Source: an uncultured Roseicyclus sp. (GTDB taxonomy: Bacteria; Pseudomonadota; Alphaproteobacteria; Rhodobacterales; Rhodobacteraceae). From it: a stretch of 64,000 bases of DNA. The notes under the pieces are model-generated. The model was not told the DNA's origin. It did not search any database and saw only the letters and a program-made list of their open reading frames with translations. The stretch covers positions 372,001-436,000 of the forward strand of contig CANLLF010000003.1 in the NCBI GenBank assembly GCA_947491935.1. Direction: 5' to 3'. Below, piece by piece: positions 53,575 through 62,423 of the stretch. Each line of letters starts with the position of its first letter. Within the stretch, counting starts at the first letter, position 1. The position numbers and the translations under genes are program-made.

Positions 53575-54359
53575 GCCGGCTCCTCCAGCTTGTCCTTGTT
53601 CTTCAGGCCGGTGCCCAGATAGGCCTCGATCACGGCGTCATTGGCCTTGATCTCATCCAATGAGCCTTCGGCCAGCACCTTGCCCTCGGCCATACAAATG
53701 ACGGGGTCGCAGAGGCGGCCGATGAAATCCATGTCATGCTCGATCACGCAGAACGTATAGGCCCGTTCCTTGTTCAGGCGGATGATCGCGTCGCCGATCG
53801 TGTTGAGCAGCGTGCGGTTCACGCCGGCGCCGACCTCATCAAGGAAGACGATCTTGGCGTCGACCATCATGGTGCGGCCCAGCTCCAGGAGCTTCTTCTG
53901 CCCGCCGGAAATCTGGCCCGCCGGTTGGTCGGCCAGATGCTCGACCGTCAGGAATTCCAGCACCTCATCGGCCTTGGCGCGGAGCGCGCGTTCCTCATCA
54001 GCGATGCGTTTGCGCCCGAACCAGGTGTTCCACAGGCCTTCGCCTGTCTGCCCGCCCGGCACCATCATCAGGTTTTCGCGGCATGTCATGGAGGAGAATT
54101 CATGCGCGATCTGGAAGGTGCGCAAAAGGCCCTTGTCGAAAAGCTCGTGGGGCTTGAGGCCGGTGATATCCTCACCATCCATCACTACTTTGCCGCCGGT
54201 CGGCGGCAGGACACCGGCGATCACATTGAAGAGCGTTGTCTTGCCCGCCCCGTTGGGGCCGATCAGCCCGGTGATCGAGCCGGTTTCGATCGTCAGGGTG
54301 GCGCCATCCACGGCGTGAAAGCCGCCGAAATGCTTGTGGATGTCATGGACGGCGATCAT
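53571..54359 (-). CDS. livG: Branched-chain amino acid-type ABC ATPase LivG
   Basis: The 262-residue ATPase has Walker A GPNGAGKTTLFNVIAG (about 33-48), Q-loop LRTFQIAHEFSSMTCRENLMM, signature QISGGQKKLLELGR and Walker B IVFLDEVGAGVNRTLL (Glu kept; usual DEP replaced by DEV). FCVIEHDMDFIGRLCDPVICM is LivG-like. An attenuating hairpin lies between it and livK. Confidence 0.93.
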   Translation of the reverse strand: MIAVHDIHKHFGGFHAVDGATLTIETGSITGLIGPNGAGKTTLFNVIAGVLPPTGGKVVMDGEDITGLKPHELFDKGLLRTFQIAHEFSSMTCRENLMMVPGGQTGEGLWNTWFGRKRIADEERALRAKADEVLEFLTVEHLADQPAGQISGGQKKLLELGRTMMVDAKIVFLDEVGAGVNRTLLNTIGDAIIRLNKERAYTFCVIEHDMDFIGRLCDPVICMAEGKVLAEGSLDEIKANDAVIEAYLGTGLKNKDKLEEPA

Positions 54360-54375
54360 GGCAGGGTCCCTTTCG

Positions 54376-54408
54376 AAAAAGGCAGCCCGGGGATGTCCCG
54401 GACTGCCT
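54376..54408 (-). terminator. Terminator/attenuator between livK and livG
   Basis: On the minus strand AGGCAGTCCGGG and CCCGGGCTGCCT form a 12-bp stem (one G-U) with a 5-base loop, followed by TTTTTCG. Its place suggests most livK messages end here and a part continues into the ATPase and permease genes. Confidence 0.85.
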
Positions 54409-54430
54409 GATATTGCGTGTGCCGTGGGGC

Positions 54431-55627
54431 TTAGCGGTAGCCTGCGACCACCAGTTCACCACCTTCGATCTGGATCTCACGGTAATTGCCGGCGCTTTCG
54501 CCGCCACCGATGAGTTCTACCGCGGACGCGCCGACATAATCGATGTCTTCGCCATTGGCGATCATCTCAAGCGCCATGCCAAGCTGACCCGGCAGGATCT
54601 CGGTGCCCGGGGCGTTGGCCACGTTCATGACCTCACCCATGTAATCGGCCGGGTTCCGGGAGCCCGACGCCGCCATGGCCAGCATGATCAGCGCCGCCGC
54701 ATCGTAGGATTCCGCGGAGAAGGGCGAGGTGCCGTCAAATCCAGCCTCTTCCGCCATGCCCTGATAGATGCCCGCGCCTTCGCTGTCGGTTCCAGGGTTC
54801 TGGCCGAACGAGCCGTCAATGTCGGATCCGAAATTATCCACGAGCGCCTGGGAGACCATGCCATCGGGGAAGACGAAAGTGTCAAACGCACCAGTGTCGA
54901 GCGAGGCCTGGATCACGCCGGATCCGCCCTGGTCCACATAACCCGCAACCACAAGCGCATCACCGCCGGCCGAGGCCAGTGCGCCGACTTCAGCGGAATA
55001 ATCCGCGCGGCCATCTTCATGGGCTGCGGAGAGCGTCACGGTGCCACCGGCTTCCTCAAACGCGGCGGAGAACGCATCGGCCAGGCCCTGACCGTAATCG
55101 TTGTTGGTGTAGGTCAGCGCGACGGTGTCGATACCGCGTTCCATGATGATCTCGGCCATCACAACACCCTGACGGGCATCGGACGGTGCGGTGCGGAAGA
55201 ACAACCCGTTGTCTTCAGCGGTCGACAGGCCGGGCGAGGTGGCCGAGGGCGAGATCATGACCATGCCGTTGGGCACAGCGACGTTGGCAAGGATCGAGCC
55301 GGTCACGCCGGAGCAATCCGCGCCCACGATGCCGTGCACACCATCCGACGTGATCAGACGTTCGGCCGCGGCCTGGGCGGCGGACGAGTCAACGCAGGTG
55401 GAGTCCGCGCGGACGGAGGTGACAGAGGCGCCGCCGAAGAGCAAACCACTCTCGGTGACTTCGGCCATCGCCAGTTCCGCGCCGTCCCCCATAGCGGGTG
55501 TGATCGATTCAATCGGGCCCGTGAAGCCGAGGATCACGCCAAGCGTGACGTCGCCCTGGTGGCCATCCGCTGCGGCAACACCTGTCAAGGCAAGAGTTGC
55601 GGCCGAAGCCAGCAAAAACTTTTTCAT
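54431..55627 (-). CDS. livK: Branched-chain amino acid/amide-type substrate-binding protein LivK
   Basis: The 398-residue protein has a signal peptide (FLLASAATLALTGVAAADG). The family-6 binding pattern follows: LGVILGFTGPIESITPAMGDG, AERLITSDGVHGIVGADCSG, SPSATSPGLSTAEDNGLFFRT and SYDAAALIMLAMA. Its own cysteines (STCVDS and GADCSG) likely form one disulfide. It is the first gene of the operon. The ligand could be branched amino acids, amides or something else. Confidence 0.92.
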   Translation of the reverse strand: MKKFLLASAATLALTGVAAADGHQGDVTLGVILGFTGPIESITPAMGDGAELAMAEVTESGLLFGGASVTSVRADSTCVDSSAAQAAAERLITSDGVHGIVGADCSGVTGSILANVAVPNGMVMISPSATSPGLSTAEDNGLFFRTAPSDARQGVVMAEIIMERGIDTVALTYTNNDYGQGLADAFSAAFEEAGGTVTLSAAHEDGRADYSAEVGALASAGGDALVVAGYVDQGGSGVIQASLDTGAFDTFVFPDGMVSQALVDNFGSDIDGSFGQNPGTDSEGAGIYQGMAEEAGFDGTSPFSAESYDAAALIMLAMAASGSRNPADYMGEVMNVANAPGTEILPGQLGMALEMIANGEDIDYVGASAVELIGGGESAGNYREIQIEGGELVVAGYR

Positions 55628-55718
55628 TCTTTATCTCCCTGGTTTGGACGTGTGTGTCCTTGGTGGCGCGGAGATTAGCCGCCGCAATTGCAAAGGGGAA
55701 GGGGCCGATGACGCAACG

Positions 55719-55742
55719 TCAGATGCGGGGTCAGATGCGGGG
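55719..55742. repeat. Two tandem copies of a 12-mer beside the dctM stop
   Basis: TCAGATGCGGGG occurs at 55719-55730 and 55731-55742, followed by TCAGA, the dctM stop. On the minus strand each unit gives another TGA in the dctM frame, so the gene has three stops in a row. Probably a slippage duplication. Confidence 0.7.
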
Positions 55743-57179
55743 TCAGACCAGGGAGGGCAGCCACAGGACAATACCCGGAAAGGCGATGAGCACCGCGATC
55801 GTGGCGACGTCCGCGGCAAAGAACGGCGTGGCCCCTTTGAAGACATCCTGCACGCCGATGGGCAGACCGGTATCCTTGGCGACGCCGGCCACCACGAAGC
55901 AGTTGAGGCCGATGGGCGGCGTGATCAGGCACAGCTCCGCCATCTTCACCACGATGATCCCGAACCAGATCGCGCATTCTTCGGCCGTCATGCCAAAGGC
56001 GCTGGCCTCCCGCGTGATGTCGGGGCCCCCGTTCAAGGCGATCACCGCCGGGAAGGCCACTGGCAGGGTCAGGATCAGCATCCCGATCGCATCCATGAAC
56101 ATGCCAAGGATCACATAGACCAGCAGGATGCAGAGCAGGATCACGTAAGGCGAATATTCCAGGCCCCCGATGAAGGTGGCGAAGGTGTCCGGCAGATCCG
56201 CATAACCCAGGAACCGCACAAAGATCAGCACACCCCAGATCATCGCGAAGATCATTGCGGTGAGTTTTGCCGCCTCCATGAGCGCGGTCTTGAGCTGGTC
56301 CCATTTCATGCCCCGGAAGATCGCCATGGCGAAGACGACGAAAGCACCTAGCGCCCCGGCTTCGGTGGGCGTGGCCCAGGCGCCGTCATCCCCGCGGTAG
56401 TAGATCGAGAAGATGATGATGAAGATCACGAAGAGGATCGGGAAGGTGCCGGGCAGTGAGGCAAAGCGCTCCCCCCAGGTGAAGCCGCGCACCGGTGGCC
56501 CGAGCGCGGGCTTTGCGGCGGCCATGCCGGTGACCAGCCCCGCATAGATCAGCGCGGAGACAAAGCCCGGCAGGAAGCCGGCAAGAAGCAGCTTGCCGAC
56601 GGATTCCTCGACGATGATGGCATAGATCACCAGAATGGCCGAGGGCGGAATGAGCGAGGCCAGCGTACCGCCCGCCGCGACCACGCCTGCGGCGAACGCC
56701 TTGTCGTAGCCCACCTTCAGCATTTCGGGGATGGCGATCCGCGCGAAGACGGCCGAGGTTGCGACCGACGCGCCGGAGACCGCCGCAAAACCCGCGGTCG
56801 CAAAGACCGTCGAGACGGCCAGCCCGCCCGGCAACCAGCCGACCCAGCGCTTTGCCGCCTCGAAGAGCGCCTTTGTCAGGCCCGCGTAATAGGCGAGGTA
56901 ACCGATCAGGATGAAGGTCGGGATCAGGCTCAGCGCATAACCGGAGCTTTTGGAATGCGGCACCTGACCGGCGGTCAGAAGCGCTGTTGCGAGGCCCCGG
57001 TCAAAGCCCTGCCGCGCCATGAAGAAAATGCACAGGCCCAGGATCCCCACAAAGGCCGCCGCGAAGGCCACGCGCACGCCGATCAGCACCAGAACCAGCA
57101 ATAACCCGCAGAGCCACAGCGAGACGTTGAAGATATCCACCCCCTCCAAAAGGGCGCGCATGTCGATGATGCTATCCAC
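55743..57179 (-). CDS. dctM: TRAP transporter large permease, DctM type
   Basis: The 478-residue membrane protein has about 12 spans and the DctM signatures FAAVSGASVATSAVFARIAIPEM, DKAFAAGVVAAGGTLASLIPPSAILVIYAI and MDAIGMLILTLPVAFPAV. It drives sodium-coupled uptake of an organic acid with DctQ and DctP. Length is slightly more than usual (about 430). A gap of 168 bases with an inverted repeat separates it from dctQ. Confidence 0.92.
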   Translation of the reverse strand: MDSIIDMRALLEGVDIFNVSLWLCGLLLVLVLIGVRVAFAAAFVGILGLCIFFMARQGFDRGLATALLTAGQVPHSKSSGYALSLIPTFILIGYLAYYAGLTKALFEAAKRWVGWLPGGLAVSTVFATAGFAAVSGASVATSAVFARIAIPEMLKVGYDKAFAAGVVAAGGTLASLIPPSAILVIYAIIVEESVGKLLLAGFLPGFVSALIYAGLVTGMAAAKPALGPPVRGFTWGERFASLPGTFPILFVIFIIIFSIYYRGDDGAWATPTEAGALGAFVVFAMAIFRGMKWDQLKTALMEAAKLTAMIFAMIWGVLIFVRFLGYADLPDTFATFIGGLEYSPYVILLCILLVYVILGMFMDAIGMLILTLPVAFPAVIALNGGPDITREASAFGMTAEECAIWFGIIVVKMAELCLITPPIGLNCFVVAGVAKDTGLPIGVQDVFKGATPFFAADVATIAVLIAFPGIVLWLPSLV

Positions 57180-57229
57180 GGGGCCGGCCCAATCTGTGAC
57201 CGTTCGCGCGGATGGCGGCGTCGGAATGC

Positions 57230-57337
57230 ATATTTATAGAACAAAGATGGGACAATTTGATTAAAATTGCGCCCTTTTCGTCCGGGCGCGCCGGGTTCCT
57301 GGGCGCGCATCCTTGCCCATCTTTGTTCCTCAAATAT
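57230..57337. repeat. 22-bp inverted repeat around a GC-rich core, between dctQ and dctM
   Basis: Left arm 57230-57251 and right arm 57316-57337 are reverse complements at 19 of 22 bases, with 13 exact inner bases (GAACAAAGATGGG). The core has direct repeats of GGGCGCGC and a small CAATTT/AAATTG hairpin. It looks like an intergenic repeat unit placed inside the TRAP operon. Confidence 0.65.
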
Positions 57338-57347
57338 GAAAATCCCA

Positions 57348-57986
57348 TCATTGGTCACTCTCCCGACCGCTGACGGTTTCCGCCTCCCGTGCGGCAATGG
57401 CCATGGGATCTTCGGGCAGCGGCACGCCGACGGGGCGGTCCTCGCCGGAGATCAGCGCACGGGTATAGATCACCAATTGGATCATCAGGCGCGCCGCAAG
57501 GATCGCAAAGGCCACCGGCACGATGAGTTTCGCGGGCCAGAGCGGCAGGGCGATGTCGATGGAGCTGTCGCGGGAGAAGAACGGTCGGGTCAGGTCGAAG
57601 CTGCGGTCAAAATGCTGCCAGGCGCCGTAGATCAGCGCGATGGTCAGGATCAGCATGAAGAGCGTCGAGAGCCATTCCGCGAACCACAGCGCGCGGCCTT
57701 TTAGGCGCATCACGATGATATCCATGCGGATATGTCCGCCTTCCCGCTGGCAATAGCTGAGCCCGAAAAACGCGAAGACCACCATGAATTGTTCGATCCA
57801 GTCCACATAGCCATAGACCGGCGCGTTGAAGAGTTTGCGGCCCACGACGTGCCACACCGCCATCAGGACAAGCGCGATGATGGTGATGCCGCCCAAAAGG
57901 TTCAGGCGGGCTTCGAACCAGAGCAGAAAGCGATCCGTGCGGGAGACGGCGCTGTCATCGGTCAGGACGTTTGAGGATATGGCCAT
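57348..57986 (-). CDS. dctQ: TRAP transporter small permease, DctQ type
   Basis: The 212-residue membrane protein has four spans, with ITIIALVLMAVWHVVGRKLF, VFAFFGLSYCQREGGHIRMDIIV (the conserved HIRMD) and FMLILTIALIYGAW. It links DctP docking to the large permease. The start follows a hairpin after dctP. Confidence 0.9.
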   Translation of the reverse strand: MAISSNVLTDDSAVSRTDRFLLWFEARLNLLGGITIIALVLMAVWHVVGRKLFNAPVYGYVDWIEQFMVVFAFFGLSYCQREGGHIRMDIIVMRLKGRALWFAEWLSTLFMLILTIALIYGAWQHFDRSFDLTRPFFSRDSSIDIALPLWPAKLIVPVAFAILAARLMIQLVIYTRALISGEDRPVGVPLPEDPMAIAAREAETVSGRESDQ

Positions 57987-57998
57987 GATAAGGTCGAA

Positions 57999-58021
57999 GC
58001 CTCCGCCCGGAGCGCGGAGGC
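57999..58021 (-). promoter_or_regulatory. Intercistronic hairpin between dctP and dctQ
   Basis: GCCTCCGC and GCGGAGGC form a perfect 8-bp stem with a 7-base loop, 13 bases after the dctP stop. Weak T-run only (TTCGACCTT), so partial termination or message protection. Confidence 0.65.
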
Positions 58022-58034
58022 CTCGCGTTTCAGA

Positions 58035-59045
58035 TCATTCGCCGCGATGCTCGGCCAGGGTCGACTGGACCAGATCGTAGAGCTCCTGCGCCGGTAGGCC
58101 CTGGGAGGCCATGTCGTCGATCCACGCCTGATGGATCGGGGCGGCGTTTTCGGCGAGTGTCGCGAGGGTTTCCTCGGGCACCGTCACCCGCTCCACCCCG
58201 CGCTCTTCCAACACTGCATCCCAGCGCTCGATCAACTCGGCGTAGTTCGCAAGATAATGCGCAATCGAATCCTCAACCGCGCCGTCCAGCGCCGCGCGCT
58301 CGTCATCGCTCAGCGCCTCATAGGCATCGATGTTCACCACCACCGGGCAGTTCACGGTGCCGGGATTCAGGTTCTCGGTCCACCAATCGGCGATGTCGAT
58401 GGTGCGGAAGCTGAGATGGGCGTGCTGCGCAAAGGCCACGGTGTCAACGGTGCCGCCTTCTAGCGCCTGGTAGGCCTCCGACGAGGTCACGGAGGTCGGC
58501 ACACCGCCGACGGAGGCAAAAAGCTCGCCCAAGCCACCGGTAGCGCGGACCCGCATGCCGTCCATCTCCGCAATCGTGTCACGCGGATCGCCTGTGCCCA
58601 CGAGGTTGTATTGCGGCATGGGCGACGTCATCAGCATCCGTGCGTTCCACTGCGCCATCTCTTCGGCCACGGCGGGGTGATCGTAGATCGCGTGGGAGAC
58701 GGCGACCTCTTCTTCGAGGTTCGCAACGCCCAGGAACGGCAGTTCCAGCACGGTGATCGCGCGGTTCTTGTCGCGGTGATAGCCGGCGCAGAACTGCGCC
58801 ATCTCGAACGCGCCGATGGAGATGCCATCGAGGTTCTCGCGGTTGTTGGACAGGCCGCCATAGGAAATGTTCAGGGTAAACTCGCCATCCGTGCGTTCGG
58901 CCAGCGCTTCGGCCAGGAACTCCACATGCTCGGTGAAGGCGCGCCGCTGCCCCCAGAGCGAGACATTCCATTCGGTGGCCAGAGCTTCGCCGACGAACGA
59001 CAGCGACAGCACCGCGCCGATGGCGGTGGTGGTCAAATGTTTCAT
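58035..59045 (-). CDS. dctP: TRAP transporter substrate-binding protein, DctP type
   Basis: The 336-residue protein has a signal peptide (TAIGAVLSLSFVGEALA). The DctP pattern follows: FLAEALAERTDGEFTLNISYGG, the carboxylate-binding Arg region MDGMRVRATGGLGELFASVGG, and AYQALEGGTVDTVAFAQHA. First gene of the dctPQM operon. The ligand is an organic acid of unknown kind; puuD and an aldolase are divergent. Confidence 0.9.
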   Translation of the reverse strand: MKHLTTTAIGAVLSLSFVGEALATEWNVSLWGQRRAFTEHVEFLAEALAERTDGEFTLNISYGGLSNNRENLDGISIGAFEMAQFCAGYHRDKNRAITVLELPFLGVANLEEEVAVSHAIYDHPAVAEEMAQWNARMLMTSPMPQYNLVGTGDPRDTIAEMDGMRVRATGGLGELFASVGGVPTSVTSSEAYQALEGGTVDTVAFAQHAHLSFRTIDIADWWTENLNPGTVNCPVVVNIDAYEALSDDERAALDGAVEDSIAHYLANYAELIERWDAVLEERGVERVTVPEETLATLAENAAPIHQAWIDDMASQGLPAQELYDLVQSTLAEHRGE

Positions 59046-59103
59046 GATGTCCTCCCAGACTTATGGGCCGCCTCTTGGACATGGCGGCTTCTTGTGGGCT
59101 TTT

Positions 59104-59126
59104 GGTATGGAGTGTCACACCGTACC
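59104..59126. promoter_or_regulatory. Imperfect 23-bp palindrome upstream of dctP
   Basis: GGTATGGAGTG and CACACCGTACC are reverse complements at 9 of 11 positions around one T. It is about 60 bases before the dctP start in the 325-base divergent region with puuD, which otherwise has a GCCGCC/GGCGGC hairpin at 59068 and no gene. It may bind a GntR- or LacI-type regulator, none of which is encoded nearby. Confidence 0.45.
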
Positions 59127-59370
59127 GCAAACCGAAAGTGCCCGCACTGGCGGCTTTGCGCAACACTTGCCCGAAATTTCGCGCGCTTGGGTGGGGTTTG
59201 ACCCGATTTCTGCGCCTGCAAAGGCGGGATGGGGCCCGGTCAACGTATCCAACGGGGCGGCCCCGCCGCCGGGACCGGCGCCTTTTCAAACGGAAACGGG
59301 GCGGCGTGGCTTGCGGAGCGGGGGCGTTTCGGTCGAAATGACCGGACGAGGTTTGGACGGGACAGGGCCC

Positions 59371-60582
59371 ATGGACGCCACCATATTGCTGCATTGGGCC
59401 GAATTTGCCGCGCGGTGGCTCCATGTGATCACGGCAATCGCGTGGATTGGATCGAGCTTCTATTTCATTGCGCTGGATCTGGGCCTCAACCGCAATATCG
59501 ACGGCCCCGCCGATGGCGAGGAATGGCAGGTCCATGGCGGTGGGTTTTACCACATACAGAAGTACCTCGTGGCCCCGGCGGAGATGCCGGAGCATCTGAC
59601 CTGGTTCAAATGGGAGAGCTACGCGACCTGGCTGTCGGGTGTGGCGCTGCTGGCACTGCTCTATTGGGTGAGCGCCGAGCTGTACCTGATCGATCCCAAC
59701 GTCGCCGATCTGCCGATCTGGGCGGCGATTGCGATCTCGTTCGCATCGCTGCTGTTGGGATGGGTGCTCTACGATCAGCTGTGCAAATCGCCCTTGGGCG
59801 ACCGCCCGCAGGTGATGATGCTGGTGTTGTTCGCGATCATCGTGGCCTTCGCGTGGGGTTATGCGCAAGTGTTCACGGGGCGTGCGGCGCTGCTGCATCT
59901 GGGGGCATTCACGGCCACGATTATGACGGCCAACGTGGCCCATATCATCATCCCCAACCAGCGTATCGTGGTGGCTGACCTCAAGGCGGGCCGGGTGCCG
60001 GATGCGAAATACGGCAAGATCGCCAAGCTGCGCTCCACCCACAACAATTACCTGACGCTGCCGGTGATTTTCCTCATGTTGTCAAATCACTATCCGCTGG
60101 CCTTCGCGTCGGAGTTCAACTGGGTCATCGCCTCGCTTGTGTTCCTGATGGGCGTCACGATCCGGCATTTCTTCAACACGATGCATGCGCGCGGCGGCTA
60201 CAAATGGTGGACCTGGGGGGCGACCGCGCTGATCTTTGCGGTGATCGTCTGGCTCTCCGTCCTGCCCCTGATGCGGGAGGACCCGGTTGAGGAGGCCGCC
60301 CTGAGCGCCGGGCAAGAGGCATTGATGGCGCATGGGGATTTCGAAGATGTCTTCTGGCTGGTGCAGGGCAATTGCAGCTATTGCCATGCGGCGGAGGTCA
60401 GCTATCCGGGCCTGGCCGCCGCGCCGGGTGGTGTGATCCTTGAGACGGAGGCGCAGGTCGCCCGGCATGCCCCACAGATCTATGTTCAGGCGGGCGTCAG
60501 CCATGCCATGCCGCCGCCGTCCCAGGCCTTTTTGCTCGACGAAGACCGCGCCATGATCCGGCGGTGGTATGGGGGGCAATGA
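59371..60582 (+). CDS. puuD: Membrane urate oxidase PuuD with C-terminal cytochrome c domain
   Basis: The 403-residue protein has about eight membrane spans (WLHVITAIAWIGSSFYFIALD at the front, then FTATIMTANVAHIIIPNQ and LTLPVIFLMLSNHYPLAF) and a cytochrome c domain at about 300-403. The haem motif is CSYCH in VQGNCSYCHAAEVSYPG and the Met ligand probably lies in GVSHAMPPPSQ. PuuD oxidises urate to 5-hydroxyisourate and passes electrons to the cytochrome chain. I chose the ATG at 59371 because the membrane domain begins there. Confidence 0.9.
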   Translation: MDATILLHWAEFAARWLHVITAIAWIGSSFYFIALDLGLNRNIDGPADGEEWQVHGGGFYHIQKYLVAPAEMPEHLTWFKWESYATWLSGVALLALLYWVSAELYLIDPNVADLPIWAAIAISFASLLLGWVLYDQLCKSPLGDRPQVMMLVLFAIIVAFAWGYAQVFTGRAALLHLGAFTATIMTANVAHIIIPNQRIVVADLKAGRVPDAKYGKIAKLRSTHNNYLTLPVIFLMLSNHYPLAFASEFNWVIASLVFLMGVTIRHFFNTMHARGGYKWWTWGATALIFAVIVWLSVLPLMREDPVEEAALSAGQEALMAHGDFEDVFWLVQGNCSYCHAAEVSYPGLAAAPGGVILETEAQVARHAPQIYVQAGVSHAMPPPSQAFLLDEDRAMIRRWYGGQ

Positions 60583-60636
60583 TGCAGGGCCCGCGCCTTG
60601 GCACGACAACCTTTGGCGCCTGAGGGAGGAGCCCCC

Positions 60637-61389
60637 ATGAAAACGAAAATCAACCGGTTGAAAGAGGCGATCCTGGCGGGGCGGGTGCAGAAGGGCATGT
60701 TCCTGACGCTCGGCTCCGACACCGTGACCGAGATCGCGGGCCATGCGGGCTTTGATTTCTGCCTGATCGACGGTGAGCATGCGCCCTATGATCCGGTTCT
60801 GATGCGGCGGCAGCTGAGCGTGCTTGACGCGTGCGGCACTCCGTCCGCAGTGCGGGTGCCGATGGGAGAGGATTGGGTGCTGAAACAGGTGCTCGATATC
60901 GGCGCGCAGACGATCATGGTGCCGATGGTGGAAAGTGGTGCGCAGGCAGAAGCCATTGTGGCGGCCTGCCGCTATCCGCCGGAGGGCCATCGCGGCGTAG
61001 GCGGTGCCACGATGCGCGCCGGTGGCTATGGCGCCAACCCGACCTATCCGGCCGAGGCCAACGCCCAGATCAGCCCGATTTTGCAGGTGGAAAGCGCCGC
61101 CGGGCTGGCAGCGATCGACGAGATTGCGGGCATGGACGGGATCGACTGCGTTTTCATCGGCCCCGCCGATCTGGGCGCCGATCTGGGGTTTCGTGATGCG
61201 CTGGACGATCAGGCGCTGTGGGATCAGATCACCGATGCGATGGGCCGGATCCGCGCCGCAGGGTGTGCCGCAGGCGTCTTTGTGCCGCCACACCGGCAGG
61301 TGGCGATGATCGAGGCGGGCGCGACGGTGCTGTCTGTGGGCTCGGACGCCGCGATCATCACCCGGGCCATGGCGGATGCCGCACCATGA
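60637..61389 (+). CDS. HpcH/HpaI family class II aldolase
   Basis: The 250-residue enzyme has GFDFCLIDGEHAPYDPVLMRRQL, AVRVPMGEDWVLKQVLDIGAQTIMVPMVES and GIDCVFIGPADLGADLG. Together these give the Glu and Asp metal ligands and the Arg-Val-Pro motif of pyruvate aldolases such as HpaI, GarL and RhmA. A GAGGGAGGAG ribosome site lies before the ATG. It would release pyruvate from a 2-oxoacid; the substrate is not known. It overlaps the next gene by ATGA. Confidence 0.9.
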   Translation: MKTKINRLKEAILAGRVQKGMFLTLGSDTVTEIAGHAGFDFCLIDGEHAPYDPVLMRRQLSVLDACGTPSAVRVPMGEDWVLKQVLDIGAQTIMVPMVESGAQAEAIVAACRYPPEGHRGVGGATMRAGGYGANPTYPAEANAQISPILQVESAAGLAAIDEIAGMDGIDCVFIGPADLGADLGFRDALDDQALWDQITDAMGRIRAAGCAAGVFVPPHRQVAMIEAGATVLSVGSDAAIITRAMADAAP

Positions 61390-62423
61390 TCCGGTTGGCC
61401 CATGGGGAGGCGGAGGCGCTGATCGATCCGGGGGCGGGCAACATCCCCCATTGGCAGGTGTCCGGCCGCGCACCGCTCCACAACGCGCCGTGGCGGGACG
61501 AGGCGGAGATCCAGGATGACCCTGACGTCGCCATGGTCGACAAGCGGCTGGCGGGGGACTTCCTTTGCATGCCGTTCGGGCGGGATGATGTGCATGGCCT
61601 GCCGATCCACGGGCCTACGGCGAATGCGCCCTGGGAGGTGGTGGATCAGGACGTCGCCGTCGCCCGGTTCGCTCTCACAACCGATGTTCTGGGTGCCCAT
61701 GTGACCAAGGAGGTGCGCCTCGTGGGGCCGTGCCTGCTCCAGACCCATGTGATCGATGGCGGTGTGGGGGAGGTGACGTTTGCCCATCACCCGATGACCC
61801 GGATGGCGGAGGGCGGGCGGTTGTCCTTTTCCCGAAAACGCGCCGTGATGACCGATCCCGTACCGCAGCATAAGGGGTATAATCTGTGGTCTCTCAACCA
61901 GTTGCGCGGCGATCTTAAACTTGATTGCGACGATGGCGGGCAATGGGATCTGCGGACCTATCCGGCCGGGCACCGGGTGGAGGATTTCTGTACCCTGGCC
62001 GAGGCCCATGGCGCACGACTTGGCTGGACCTGCGTGATGCGCAATGCCGAAGATGACATGCTGGTCGTGCTGAAAGACGCCGTGATGATGCCGATCACGA
62101 TGCTCTGGGTCTCCAACGGGGCCCGCGATTTTCCACCGTGGAACAGCCGCCATGTGGGGGTTCTGGGGATCGAGGACGGATGCGCGGCGGGCGGGGAGGG
62201 GCTGGCCCGCGCGATGGAGGACAACCGGCTGACCGCGATGGGCCTGCCCACGGTGATCGAATTGGGCCGACGCCACGTGATCCGCCACGCCATGGTGTCC
62301 CTGCCACGCCCGCCGGGATGGTCGGAATTGGCGGAAATCACACTGCATGGCGGAGAATTGCAGCTGCGTGAAGTGGGCGCTGGCACGTTGATCGTGCCGT
62401 TTCCGGAGGGGCATTTTGACTGA
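61386..62423 (+). CDS. Galactose-mutarotase-like fold protein, function unknown
   Basis: The 345-residue protein looks like a beta-sandwich of the aldose-1-epimerase type: GDFLCMPFGRDDVHGLPIHGPTANAPWEV resembles the family's G-D-H-G/H-G loop, and YNLWSLNQLRGDLKLDCDD and GWTCVMRNAEDDMLVVLKD are similar to the later strands. It is weakly matched, so the assignment is tentative. It lies in an operon with the aldolase, which would fit sugar-acid use. Confidence 0.6.
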   Translation: MIRLAHGEAEALIDPGAGNIPHWQVSGRAPLHNAPWRDEAEIQDDPDVAMVDKRLAGDFLCMPFGRDDVHGLPIHGPTANAPWEVVDQDVAVARFALTTDVLGAHVTKEVRLVGPCLLQTHVIDGGVGEVTFAHHPMTRMAEGGRLSFSRKRAVMTDPVPQHKGYNLWSLNQLRGDLKLDCDDGGQWDLRTYPAGHRVEDFCTLAEAHGARLGWTCVMRNAEDDMLVVLKDAVMMPITMLWVSNGARDFPPWNSRHVGVLGIEDGCAAGGEGLARAMEDNRLTAMGLPTVIELGRRHVIRHAMVSLPRPPGWSELAEITLHGGELQLREVGAGTLIVPFPEGHFD

